From positions 1-14,620 of the forward strand of contig JAJUJY010000113.1 in NCBI GenBank assembly GCA_029265085.1: 14,620 nucleotides of DNA, read 5' to 3'. Source of the DNA: Chloroflexota bacterium. Lineage in GTDB: Bacteria > Chloroflexota > Anaerolineae > Anaerolineales > Anaerolineaceae. This document shows, piece after piece, positions 1-7,477 of the stretch. Each line of letters opens with the position of its first letter. The stretch's first letter is position 1. The notes under the pieces are model-generated. The model worked only from the letters and a program-made list of their open reading frames with translations. It did not search any database and was not told the DNA's origin. The position numbers and the translations under genes are program-made.

Positions 1-648
1 CCCCAAGATAATTTTTAGCACTTCGGTTGCCTGGATCGAGCCGACAGTGCCAGGTAAAACCCCAAATACTCCCGCATCAGAACAGGCCGGCACAGAACCC
101 GGCGGGGGCGGCTCAGGGAACAGGCAGCGATAACACGGCCCTGTGCGGGCATCAAATACACTCACCTGCCCTTCAAACCGGAAGATCGAACCGTACACAT
201 ATGGTTTTCCACTTATTACCGCCAGATCATTAAGCAAATAGCGCGTTGGGAAATTATCCGTTCCATCCACAAGAATCTGGTAATCACGAGCGATTTCTTC
301 GGCATTTTCAGAAGAAAAAACCTCGTTATAAGCATCCACCTGGATATATGGATTCAGGTCAAGCATTCGGCGGCGTGCAGATTCGACTTTCAGGTTACCC
401 ACCCGCTGCGTATCATGAATGATTTGACGCTGCAGATTAGAAGAATCGACCACGTCATAATCCACAATACCAATCCGGCCAACCCCAGCAGCAGCCAGGT
501 AAAGTGCAATGGGCGAACCAAGCCCGCCCGTTCCAACAATTAAAACCGAGGATCGTTTTAATTTTTCCTGCCCGATCAAGCCGACTTCCGGAATTAATAG
601 ATGGCGTGAGTACCGTAAAATTTCTTCTTGCGAGAGCGCTGGAGTCAT
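1..648 (-). CDS. MoeB/ThiF-family (E1-like) adenylyltransferase, 3' end cut by window edge
   Basis: The first 216 residues of an E1-like enzyme that adenylates the C-terminal Gly-Gly of a small ubiquitin-like sulfur carrier (MoaD or ThiS type) for molybdopterin or thiamine synthesis. The nucleotide-binding glycine loop GTGGLGS lies at residues 39-45. The acidic strand end IVDYDVVD (61-68) precedes the family's NLQRQ motif (71-75), and DGTDNFPTR is at 128-136. CYRC (172-175) is the first zinc-binding Cys pair; the second pair would lie beyond the window. A further Cys (C189) sits in a PACSDAGVFG motif at the position of the ThiF/MoeB active-site Cys. The start is ATG at 648 because a perfect AGGAGG lies 6 nt upstream; the ATG at 653 hits a stop two codons later. 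A C-terminal rhodanese domain, common in relatives, cannot be checked. MoeB versus ThiF cannot be decided from this part. Confidence 0.93.
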   Translation of the reverse strand, partial: MTPALSQEEILRYSRHLLIPEVGLIGQEKLKRSSVLIVGTGGLGSPIALYLAAAGVGRIGIVDYDVVDSSNLQRQIIHDTQRVGNLKVESARRRMLDLNPYIQVDAYNEVFSSENAEEIARDYQILVDGTDNFPTRYLLNDLAVISGKPYVYGSIFRFEGQVSVFDARTGPCYRCLFPEPPPPGSVPACSDAGVFGVLPGTVGSIQATEVLKIILG

Positions 649-654
649 GTCATT

Positions 655-660
655 CCTCCT
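655..660 (-). promoter_or_regulatory. strong Shine-Dalgarno deciding the MoeB/ThiF-like start
   Basis: AGGAGG on the minus strand, 6 nt before the ATG at 648. It is the best ribosome binding site in the window and fixes this start over the out-of-frame ATG at 653. Confidence 0.85.
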
Positions 661-687
661 GGGAAAAACGATCGATGTCTAGTGGCA

Positions 688-716
688 ATCATACCAAAAT
701 GATCTGTAAAGAACAA
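688..716 (-). promoter_or_regulatory. candidate sigma70 promoter for the MoeB/ThiF-like gene
   Basis: On the minus strand a -35 element TTGTTC (716-711) is followed after a 17-nt spacer by TATGAT (693-688), a five-of-six match to TATAAT. Transcription would start near 681, leaving a leader of about 33 nt that contains the AGGAGG. The -35 is only a partial match, so this is moderate evidence. Confidence 0.5.
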
Positions 717-746
717 ATCTTTGCACAAAATCAAGCCACCCCTTAA

Positions 747-755
747 TGATACAAT
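747..755 (+). promoter_or_regulatory. extended -10 promoter, probably giving a leaderless mRNA
   Basis: TGATACAAT (TGn plus TACAAT) ends only 6 nt before the ATG at 762, so the expected transcription start falls on the start codon. No Shine-Dalgarno is present between it and the ATG, and no good -35 sits at 16-18 nt (TTGCAC at 721-726 is 23 nt away), which fits an extended -10 promoter. Leaderless genes with a -10 immediately before the ATG are well documented in Deinococcus and Actinobacteria; applying that here is inference. Confidence 0.6.
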
Positions 756-761
756 TATTTC

Positions 762-3419
762 ATGCACATCATCCTCACGCATGAACAAGCAGATTTTGAT
801 GCTTTAGGCGCGTTATTAGGAGCATATCTCCTGAATGAACGCGCCATTCCGGTCTTACCCAGGCGGGTTAATCGCAACGTCCGAGCATTTTTAAATTTAT
901 ACGGCGCAGAATTTCCATTTGTTGAACCCCGCGATCTGCCCAATGAGAATATTGAAACGATTACGCTGGTGGATACCCAATCGTTGGTCACTTTGAAAGG
1001 CATGACGCGCAAAACCAAAGTGCACATCGTGGATCACCACCAGGTGCGCATTGACCTACCGGAACATTGGACAATGATCAATGAACGCTTAGGCTCCTGT
1101 ACTACACTGCTGGTGGAAGATTTACGCGACCATAATGGGCCGCTGGCTGTGCTGGCTGCCACCACTTTACTGCTGGGTATCTATGAAGATACAGGCTCAT
1201 TAACCTATGCCAGTACAACCCCGCGTGATGTCCGCGCAGTCGCATTCTTGCTAGAGCAGGGCGCAAGCCTGCGGATTGCCAGCCAGTTTTTAAACCCACC
1301 CCTTTCCGAAGAACAGCGCGAAATTTACCATTATTTACTCAATCACGCCGAAAATATGACCATCAACGGACAGCATATCATGATTGCTACCGCTGATGCA
1401 CCCAACCTCAGCGAAGAAATCAGCAGCATAGCACACAAACTCCGCGATCTGATAGACCCGGATGCTCTCTTTTTGCTGGTTAATACCGGTGAAGGAGTTC
1501 GCCTGGTTGCCCGATCCACCTCCGATCGGGTAAATGTGGCACAAGTAGCGTCTGCCTTTGGCGGAGGCGGCCATGAACGGGCGGCAGCAGCCTTGATTCA
1601 CGAGAACGATCCAATCGACAGCCTGCCAGCCAACCTGGAAAACTGCCATGCGTACTTACTGAAAATCCTGCCTGAGATGATCCAGCCCTCCGTAACCGTT
1701 GGCCGGATCATGTCAAGGCGGCCGTTGGTGATCTCAGCGGACACCTCAGCTCAAGAGGCAGCCAAATTAATGCAGCGCTACGGCTATGAAGGATATCCGG
1801 TGGTACAGGAAGGTAAAGTAGTTGGCTTGCTCACCCGCAGGGCAGTGGACAGGGCAATTTCCCATAAACTAAACTTGCCTGCTGGCAGCCTGATGGACGC
1901 CGGGGAAATCACCGTCCAACCGCGGGATACACTGGACCATCTCCAACAATTAATGGCGGAAAGCGGCTGGGGGCAGGTTCCTGTGGTTGATCCACATTCC
2001 AGTGAAATTATCGGCATCGTTACCCGCACCGACTTACTAAAAATTTTGGGGAGCGGCGAAGCCCTTTTACCAGAAAGGCAGAATCTGGCGGAACGGTTGG
2101 AAGAAGCACTCCCGCCCGTGCGGCTTGCTTTATTAAAAGAGATTGCCAGACAAGCTCATGCACAGCATATGCCCATTTATATTGTGGGTGGATTTGTTCG
2201 AGACTTGTTACTGGACCGGCCTGGATTAGACTTTGATGTAGTTGTTGAGGGAGATGCAATTGCCCTGGCCAGGACTCTGGAAAAAGAATTTGGCGGGAAA
2301 GTTAGCAGCCACAGCCGTTTTGGCACAGCCAAATGGCAGATTGCCGAAGTCCGCGGCCATCTGGCAAAGGTGTTTTCAGAGAACATCAACGGGAATCCGG
2401 ACGACCTGCCCGAACATTTAGATTTCATCAGCGCACGGACGGAATTTTACAGTTACCCCACCGCATTGCCCACAGTGGAACGCAGCAGTATTAAGCTGGA
2501 CTTGCACCGCCGTGATTTCACGATCAATACGCTGGCACTGCGGTTGGATGGGCGGCATTATGGTAATTTATATGATTATTGGGGCGGGTTGAACGATCTG
2601 CAAAAGAAAATTGTGCGCGTATTACATTCCCTTTCTTTTGTAGATGATCCAACCCGCATGCTGCGTGCTGTGCGTTTTGAACAACGTTTTCATTTTAAAA
2701 TCGAACCGCGTACGGTCCAGTTGATCAACGAAGCCCGTGATATGGTTCGCCAGGTTTCCGGTGACCGGCTCCGTCATGAACTTGACTTAATCTTTTCCGA
2801 GAAGAATGCCGTTAAAATGCTTTCCAGATTGGACGAACTGGGGCTGCTTACCGCGATTCATCCTTCGTTGTCCTGGCCGGAAAAATTTGAAAAGACGCTG
2901 GTTTCTGTCTTAGTAGAGCCAATTGACCCGCTCTGGGATTTACCCGAAAATTTTGGTAATTTGCCTACCCGCCGCCTGCTGGCCTATCTGGTCTGGCTCA
3001 TCCCGATGGGTGAAGAAATCAGCCTGGACATTGCCAACCGCTTGCGCTTTTCCCATCCATTAAGAGAAGCCTTACATCAAGGCTGCCCTCTGTACCTGGA
3101 CATCCATTCCCTGATCGGAAAATCGCCCAGCCGGATCGTTGCCCGTTTAGAAAGCGCACCGCTCCCCGTTTTGTACGCCATCGAACAGTTATGTCCGGGT
3201 GAAGAAATCTGCAAAATTTTGCACCAATATCACACCGATTGGCGGTTAGTCCAACCGAAGGTCGATGGCTACACCTTACATGCTATGGGATTAGAACCCG
3301 GTCCGGTTTACCGGCAAATTCTCTGGACCCTTCGTTCAGCCTGGTTGGATGGTAAAATTAATTCCAAAGAACAAGAGGATATCCTGCTCCAACAGTTGAT
3401 ACAAGCCCATCATATGTAA
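762..3419 (+). CDS. DHH phosphoesterase-CBS pair-tRNA nucleotidyltransferase/poly(A) polymerase fusion
   Basis: An 885-residue three-part protein. The N-terminal DHH/DHHA1 phosphoesterase (about 1-300) keeps the metal ligands seen in RecJ/NrnA-type enzymes: H7-x3-D11-x-D13, D71, DHH at 91-93 and D143, plus the DHHA1 signature GGGGHERAAA at 267-276. A tandem CBS pair (about 313-440) follows, a likely adenine-nucleotide sensor; CBS2 has the T-R-T-D ribose-contact pattern (431-434). The C-terminal class II nucleotidyltransferase (about 455-885) has GGFVRD (476-481), the catalytic LDFD (D490, D492), RRDFTINTLA (583-592) and DDPTRMLRAVRF (628-639). The known relatives with this architecture are the Aquifex/Deinococcus-type A-adding enzymes, which finish the CCA end of tRNA together with a separate CC-adding enzyme. 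Whether this one adds A, CCA or poly(A) tails cannot be read from sequence. The start is the first ATG and it has no Shine-Dalgarno. The GNAT gene follows 11 nt downstream. Confidence 0.93.
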   Translation: MHIILTHEQADFDALGALLGAYLLNERAIPVLPRRVNRNVRAFLNLYGAEFPFVEPRDLPNENIETITLVDTQSLVTLKGMTRKTKVHIVDHHQVRIDLPEHWTMINERLGSCTTLLVEDLRDHNGPLAVLAATTLLLGIYEDTGSLTYASTTPRDVRAVAFLLEQGASLRIASQFLNPPLSEEQREIYHYLLNHAENMTINGQHIMIATADAPNLSEEISSIAHKLRDLIDPDALFLLVNTGEGVRLVARSTSDRVNVAQVASAFGGGGHERAAAALIHENDPIDSLPANLENCHAYLLKILPEMIQPSVTVGRIMSRRPLVISADTSAQEAAKLMQRYGYEGYPVVQEGKVVGLLTRRAVDRAISHKLNLPAGSLMDAGEITVQPRDTLDHLQQLMAESGWGQVPVVDPHSSEIIGIVTRTDLLKILGSGEALLPERQNLAERLEEALPPVRLALLKEIARQAHAQHMPIYIVGGFVRDLLLDRPGLDFDVVVEGDAIALARTLEKEFGGKVSSHSRFGTAKWQIAEVRGHLAKVFSENINGNPDDLPEHLDFISARTEFYSYPTALPTVERSSIKLDLHRRDFTINTLALRLDGRHYGNLYDYWGGLNDLQKKIVRVLHSLSFVDDPTRMLRAVRFEQRFHFKIEPRTVQLINEARDMVRQVSGDRLRHELDLIFSEKNAVKMLSRLDELGLLTAIHPSLSWPEKFEKTLVSVLVEPIDPLWDLPENFGNLPTRRLLAYLVWLIPMGEEISLDIANRLRFSHPLREALHQGCPLYLDIHSLIGKSPSRIVARLESAPLPVLYAIEQLCPGEEICKILHQYHTDWRLVQPKVDGYTLHAMGLEPGPVYRQILWTLRSAWLDGKINSKEQEDILLQQLIQAHHM

Positions 3420-3430
3420 CCAGAGAGAGA

Positions 3431-3979
3431 ATGCTCCTCAAAGAATTGCCTTCTCAACGCTCTAAAAATTGGGTAAAGCAAGTAAATATCCGTTTATTGA
3501 CCCAAGATGATTTACCTGCCCTCGAATGGGATGGAAAATATATCCATTTCCGGAGGTTGTATCAAGAAGCCTATCAACGCTATTTACGTGGTATATCTTT
3601 ATTATGGGTTGCCGACTTAGCCGAAATTGGAGTGCTTGGACAGGTGTTTATCCAGTTATCCTGTGACCGCGAGGAATTAGCGGATGGAATCTCCCGGGCG
3701 TATTTATATGCGTTTCGGATTAAACCAAAATATCGAAACGCGGGTTTGGGAACCAGGATGGTTCAGGCCATTGAACAGGATCTTTTAGAACGCGGTTTTT
3801 CAACCATAACGCTCAACGTAGCCAAAAGCAATGAAAAAGCAATTCGTTTATACCAACGATTAGGCTTCACAATTACCGGTCACGAACCTGGCTTATGGTC
3901 GTATATCGATCACCTGGGGAAATGGCGCAATGTACATGAGCCGGGTTGGCGAATGGAAAAGAAAATCCAAGACATCTAA
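3431..3979 (+). CDS. GNAT-family N-acetyltransferase
   Basis: A 182-residue acetyl-CoA-dependent N-acyltransferase of the GNAT superfamily. The acetyl-CoA pyrophosphate-binding motif A is visible as RNAGLG (102-107), inside the usual strand-loop-helix IKPKYRNAGLGTRMVQAIE. The C-terminal half carries NVAKSNEKAIRLYQRLGF (129-146), the typical motif B region with the Asn and Tyr found in RimI-like and general GNATs. The substrate is unknown. The gene starts 11 nt after the fusion gene and is probably cotranscribed with it; the start has only a weak purine-rich stretch (AGAGAGAG). The family core begins at about residue 18 (VNIRLLTQDDL), so the true start could be slightly downstream, but no better start codon is evident. 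Its TAA overlaps the stop codon of the convergent lipoprotein gene. Confidence 0.87.
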   Translation: MLLKELPSQRSKNWVKQVNIRLLTQDDLPALEWDGKYIHFRRLYQEAYQRYLRGISLLWVADLAEIGVLGQVFIQLSCDREELADGISRAYLYAFRIKPKYRNAGLGTRMVQAIEQDLLERGFSTITLNVAKSNEKAIRLYQRLGFTITGHEPGLWSYIDHLGKWRNVHEPGWRMEKKIQDI

Positions 3980-4560
3980 GGCTGCGAGAGTGCATCAAAA
4001 AATGCCCCCCCCGTTAAACCGTCTTCCAAAGCTTGCAGCCCAATTTCAGAACGGAACCAGAGTCGTTTTTCTTCCCCATTCTGAAACGTTATCCCGATAT
4101 ACCCGCGATTTGGCCCTGGTAATTGATCTTTTGGGTACGCTGCGATCACTTGAATCGCTGCCTCGGCAAAATTTCCAAGCTGTTCCAGGTTTTGTAAATC
4201 AGATACCTCAACCTGCAAATAGATATCTGTCTGCATTGTTGCAAAATAGGCTACACTCCCGTCCGCTTTAACGCAGTTTTCTCCATATGCTGCCGCCCGC
4301 ACAATCCAATTTGATAATCCCGCCTGATCAAATTTGCTCTGCAAATCCTGAGAAACATCCGGCAGTTCCTGGGTTGCCCACATAAAACCGCACGGCTCCT
4401 GTGTAATCCCGCCCACATCTGCGGGGTTCTGGGCCGGCTCTTCGGTTATCGCTGTGGGGGAAAAGAATTCTTGAAAACCCGCTGGCCTGGGAATATTACA
4501 ACCGGAAAAACAAAGGCCAATTCCGAATACGAACAGTGCAACCAACCCAAACTTTTTCAT
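3976..4560 (-). CDS. small predicted lipoprotein of unknown function
   Basis: A 194-residue secreted lipoprotein. It begins with a type II signal peptide: MKK, a hydrophobic stretch (residues 4-19) and a lipobox ending SGC, with C21 as the lipidated Cys. A Pro/Glu/Thr-rich linker (about 22-55) follows, then a compact domain with two Cys (C57, C96) that could form a disulfide outside the membrane. I recognise no enzyme motif. The start codon is 3 nt after the methyltransferase stop (4564), and GGGAG overlaps that stop, so translation is probably coupled to the upstream gene. Codons near the C-terminus contain a run of eight G (plus-strand C at 4005-4012) and six T. The gene converges on the GNAT gene, with the two stop codons overlapping by 3 bp. 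Confidence 0.8.
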   Translation of the reverse strand: MKKFGLVALFVFGIGLCFSGCNIPRPAGFQEFFSPTAITEEPAQNPADVGGITQEPCGFMWATQELPDVSQDLQSKFDQAGLSNWIVRAAAYGENCVKADGSVAYFATMQTDIYLQVEVSDLQNLEQLGNFAEAAIQVIAAYPKDQLPGPNRGYIGITFQNGEEKRLWFRSEIGLQALEDGLTGGAFFDALSQP

Positions 4561-4563
4561 ATC

Positions 4564-5160
4564 TCACTCCCGATGATACTGCAACCAGATAGATGGACCT
4601 CGTTTGCCTTCTGTGCTATCACGTCGGCTGTCCAAAACAAACATCTGCTCAAAATAAGCCAGATCAATTTCATTAACCCCGTGGGCATTCAGTCCTTCAG
4701 CACGCCACCAATGTGCGTACAGCAGGAAAACACCTCCGCGAGACAGCAACCGATTGAGATGATCCCGGTATGCCGCCCGGCCAATTTCCGATAATTGATG
4801 GTAGCAACCGATATCCAGGATAAATTGAAAATCACCGCGCAGATCTTTTATTTGGGTTACATCGCCCACGCGCACATCCGCCTGCACATTCTCGCGGCGA
4901 AGTCTTTCTTTTGCCAGCTCAATGGCACGCCAGGCAAAATCAATTCCAGTAACCTGCCAGCCATATTTAGCCAAAGTGACCACATTTTTACCCGTTCCAC
5001 ACCCCAAATCTAAAGCCCTGCCAGAGGGCAGCTGATTTAACAATTGAATTAGCTCTGGCGGTGATACGTTCGTATTCCAGGGTGGATTGCGAAAATACCA
5101 CAGCTGAAATCTTAACCGGTGAAAGATGGTTTTTAGTGCTTCCCCTTTAGATCGGTGCAT
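4564..5160 (-). CDS. class I SAM-dependent methyltransferase
   Basis: A Rossmann-fold methyltransferase of 198 residues from the start chosen here. Motif I, ALDLGCGTG, binds S-adenosylmethionine (residues 49-57); it is followed by an acidic strand end TGID (71-74), with VGDV (98-101) as the adenine-contact region. N-terminal PPWNTNVSPPEL (26-37) resembles the PPWDxxxPxPEL motif of thiopurine/tellurite-type (TehB-like) methyltransferases, but the substrate cannot be inferred. An upstream in-frame ATG at 5178 would add six residues (MPKDQS) but has no Shine-Dalgarno; the ATG at 5160 has AAAGGA 7 nt upstream and is preferred. It is the first gene of a two-gene unit with the lipoprotein and is expressed from a divergent promoter region shared with the EF-G-like gene. 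Confidence 0.85.
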   Translation of the reverse strand: MHRSKGEALKTIFHRLRFQLWYFRNPPWNTNVSPPELIQLLNQLPSGRALDLGCGTGKNVVTLAKYGWQVTGIDFAWRAIELAKERLRRENVQADVRVGDVTQIKDLRGDFQFILDIGCYHQLSEIGRAAYRDHLNRLLSRGGVFLLYAHWWRAEGLNAHGVNEIDLAYFEQMFVLDSRRDSTEGKRGPSIWLQYHRE

Positions 5161-5260
5161 TGATTGATCCTTTGGCATTTCTGGTTTGAATTTGCTGCCC
5201 AGAACATTCCATCTTACAGGTGATTTTGGGAAAAATGTCCTCTGTGACCTTTCTCTGACC

Positions 5261-5269
5261 TGATATAAT
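5261..5269 (+). promoter_or_regulatory. extended -10 promoter (upstream, P1) for the EF-G-like gene
   Basis: TGATATAAT, a perfect extended -10, with a start expected near 5276. It has no convincing -35; an imperfect 10-bp direct repeat with 11-bp period (TCTGTGACCT at 5241-5250, TCTCTGACCT at 5252-5261) occupies that place and could bind an activator. Confidence 0.5.
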
Positions 5270-5293
5270 AGGGAATGTTCCTCGGAAAGTCAA
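5265..5293 (-). promoter_or_regulatory. sigma70 promoter for the methyltransferase-lipoprotein pair
   Basis: On the minus strand TTGACT (5293-5288), exactly 17 nt, then TATTAT (5270-5265): five of six matches at each element. Transcription would start near 5258, about 100 nt before the ATG at 5160. The -10 overlaps a plus-strand TATAAT. Confidence 0.7.
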
Positions 5294-5300
5294 TCGTTCT

Positions 5301-5329
5301 TTGACAAGAACGCAGAGTGGCCTTAAAAT
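5301..5329 (+). promoter_or_regulatory. sigma70 promoter (proximal, P2) for the EF-G-like gene
   Basis: A perfect TTGACA (5301-5306), 17-nt spacer, and TAAAAT (5324-5329). The transcript would start near 5336 and carry a leader of about 33 nt with a GAAGG-type ribosome binding site (5355-5359). It is the strongest promoter match in the window. Confidence 0.8.
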
Positions 5330-5368
5330 AGACAAACTGAATTCGGATCAAAAAGAAGGGTTTGGTTC

Positions 5369-7444
5369 ATGAAAGAGTATACCACTGAGTTTATCCGCAA
5401 CATCGCATTGGCCTCCCATTCCAGCGCTGGCAAAACCATGCTGGGCGAGGCTTTTCTGCATTATACAGGCGCATTAACTCGCCTGGGAAAAATCGAAGAT
5501 GGAACCACCGTCTCCGATTTTGATGAAGAGGAAATTCGTCGCGGTATTTCCCTCTACACTTCAGTTCTCCCGGTTGAATACAAGGATCACAAAATCAATT
5601 TCTTAGACACTCCCGGGTACACTGACTTTGTTGGTGAGGTCATCTCAGCCATGCGCGTCGCAGATGGTGCGATGATTTTGGTTGATGCGGTTTCAGGCGT
5701 TGAAGTTGGTACCGAAATTGCCTGGAATTATTGCTCTCAATTCAACCTGCCCCGCTTCCTGGTCATCAACAAGATGGACCGCGAAAATGCCAGCTTCCAA
5801 AAAGCACTGGCTTCCGCACAAGAATTTGCGGATATTCGTTTGATTCCTGTTCAACTTCCCTGGGGTGAAAAACAAGGTTTCCAGGGTGTGATTGACCTGC
5901 TGTCCATGAAAGCTTATAAAGGCGATGGCAAAACCATCGTAGATATCCCCGCCGACATGAAAGACGCTGTCGAAGAAGCCAAACTTGCTTTAACCGAAGC
6001 GGCTGCTGAAGGCGAAGACGCTTTACTGGAAAAATACCTGGAATCTGGCGAACTTTCCGATGAAGAAATTCAGCGCGGTTTGCGCAACGTTGTCCAGAAC
6101 GGCTCCTTTGTGCCGGTATTTGTCTGCGCTGCCACCCCTGAGATCGGAATTGCTGCCCTGCTCGATGCAATCATCAACCTGATGCCTTCTCCTGCAAAAG
6201 CCCCGGTGGTTAAGGCCGAAGGAAAAGCTGGCGCTGAAGAACTCAAAGCCAATGATGCCGGTTCATTTGCCGCCTATGTCTGGAAAACAACCGCTGATCC
6301 GTTTGTTGGTAAACAAACCTTCTTCCGTGTGTATTCCGGCATTGCCACTTCCGACAGCCGCGTTTGGAACTCCACCCGCTCCGTGGAAGAACGCTTTGGC
6401 ACGGTTTCTATCCCTCGTGGTAAAGAAATTATTCCCGCCAAGACGATCCACAGCGGTGATATTGCGGTGGTTCCCAAACTCACCGAAACCGTCACGGGCA
6501 ATACCCTGTGCGATAAGGCCCACCCCTTAACCCTGCCGATTCCGGAATATCCGAATGCTCTCTATCGCGTAGCGATCAGCCCCAAGACCCAGGCTGACTC
6601 CACAAAGATCAGCCCGACCCTGACCCGCCTGTGCGAAGAAGACATGACGCTCACCTGGCACAATGAGATGGCCACCTCGCAGACAATCCTGCAAGGTATG
6701 GGCGACCAGCACATTGAGGTTGCTATTCGCCGCGCCGAAACCAAATTCCAGGTGAACCTGCTCACAGCTGAACCGCGTGTGCCTTACCAGGAAACCATTA
6801 CCCGCAAAGCATCAGCTATGTACCGCCACAAGAAACAGACCGGTGGCGCTGGCCAGTTCGGTGAAGTTCACCTCCGTGTTGAACCTCTTCCCGGCGACCA
6901 GGAATTTGAATTTGGTTGGGAAGTCTTCGGTGGTGCTGTTTCTCAAAGCTACTCATCCTCCATCCAAAAAGGGATCCAGGCGGTCATGAAAGAAGGCGTC
7001 ATCGCTGGTTACGCCGTGCGCGGTGTCAAAGTGGCTGTGTTCGATGGCAAGGAACACCCGGTCGATTCCAAACCTGTTGCGTTTGAAATCGCTGGCCGCG
7101 AAGCCTTCAAACTCGCTGTTAAAGATGCCGGCCCCGTTCTGTTTGAGCCGATTATGAACGTCCAAATCATTGTCCCGGAAGCAAACATGGGCGATGTTCT
7201 GGGTGACTTGAATACCCGCCGCGCTCGCGTTCAGGGCATGAACTCTGAAAAAGGCCGTTCCATTATCACCGCTACCGTTCCGCTGGCCGAAATGCTGCGC
7301 TACACCACCCAATTGCGCTCCATGACCGGTGGCCGCGGTATCTTCAGCATGGAATTTGCCACCTACGAAACGGTTCCGTCTCACATTCAGGCTGAAATCG
7401 TTGCTCAGCGGCAGAAAGAAATTCAAGACAAGAAAGAAGAGTAA
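5369..7444 (+). CDS. fusA2: elongation factor G-like GTPase (EF-G-2 type paralogue)
   Basis: A 691-residue translational GTPase with full EF-G domain content. G1 is SHSSAGKT (16-23), G2 RGIS (59-62), G3 DTPGY (80-84) and G4 NKMD (134-137). Domain IV contains RHKKQTGGAGQFGEV and the segment VDSKPVAFEIAGREAFKLA, and domain V FEPIMNVQI. Two positions depart from canonical EF-G: the Asp of AHxDAGKT is Ser19, and the catalytic His of DTPGH is Tyr84. Both are shared with the EF-G-2 group described in Thermus, so this is a paralogue rather than the main translocase, which would sit in a str operon. Its role is unsettled; relatives bind ribosomes and hydrolyse GTP. The gene has its own promoters and terminator and is probably monocistronic. 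The symbol marks a paralogue and is not a proven name. Confidence 0.88.
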   Translation: MKEYTTEFIRNIALASHSSAGKTMLGEAFLHYTGALTRLGKIEDGTTVSDFDEEEIRRGISLYTSVLPVEYKDHKINFLDTPGYTDFVGEVISAMRVADGAMILVDAVSGVEVGTEIAWNYCSQFNLPRFLVINKMDRENASFQKALASAQEFADIRLIPVQLPWGEKQGFQGVIDLLSMKAYKGDGKTIVDIPADMKDAVEEAKLALTEAAAEGEDALLEKYLESGELSDEEIQRGLRNVVQNGSFVPVFVCAATPEIGIAALLDAIINLMPSPAKAPVVKAEGKAGAEELKANDAGSFAAYVWKTTADPFVGKQTFFRVYSGIATSDSRVWNSTRSVEERFGTVSIPRGKEIIPAKTIHSGDIAVVPKLTETVTGNTLCDKAHPLTLPIPEYPNALYRVAISPKTQADSTKISPTLTRLCEEDMTLTWHNEMATSQTILQGMGDQHIEVAIRRAETKFQVNLLTAEPRVPYQETITRKASAMYRHKKQTGGAGQFGEVHLRVEPLPGDQEFEFGWEVFGGAVSQSYSSSIQKGIQAVMKEGVIAGYAVRGVKVAVFDGKEHPVDSKPVAFEIAGREAFKLAVKDAGPVLFEPIMNVQIIVPEANMGDVLGDLNTRRARVQGMNSEKGRSIITATVPLAEMLRYTTQLRSMTGGRGIFSMEFATYETVPSHIQAEIVAQRQKEIQDKKEE

Positions 7445-7477
7445 ATCTTCCTCAAGCCTTTACCGGCTGGAGTATCG

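Noticed and set aside
27..746. Plus-strand open frames at 27-233 and 504-746
   Set aside because: They lie antisense to the clear MoeB/ThiF-like gene and have no recognisable protein features.
721..755. TTGCAC as a -35 partner of TACAAT before the fusion gene
   Set aside because: The spacing is 23 nt, too long for a sigma70 promoter; the extended -10 reading is better.
3980..4040. GGCTGC/GCAGCC inverted repeat as a possible bidirectional terminator at the convergent junction
   Set aside because: The loop is about 49 nt and no T run follows on either strand; the sequence is coding for the lipoprotein.
6953..7426. 157-codon minus-strand frame opposite the EF-G-like gene
   Set aside because: Its composition reflects the codon bias of the sense gene; no ribosome binding site or known motif, and the sense strand encodes conserved EF-G domains IV-V.
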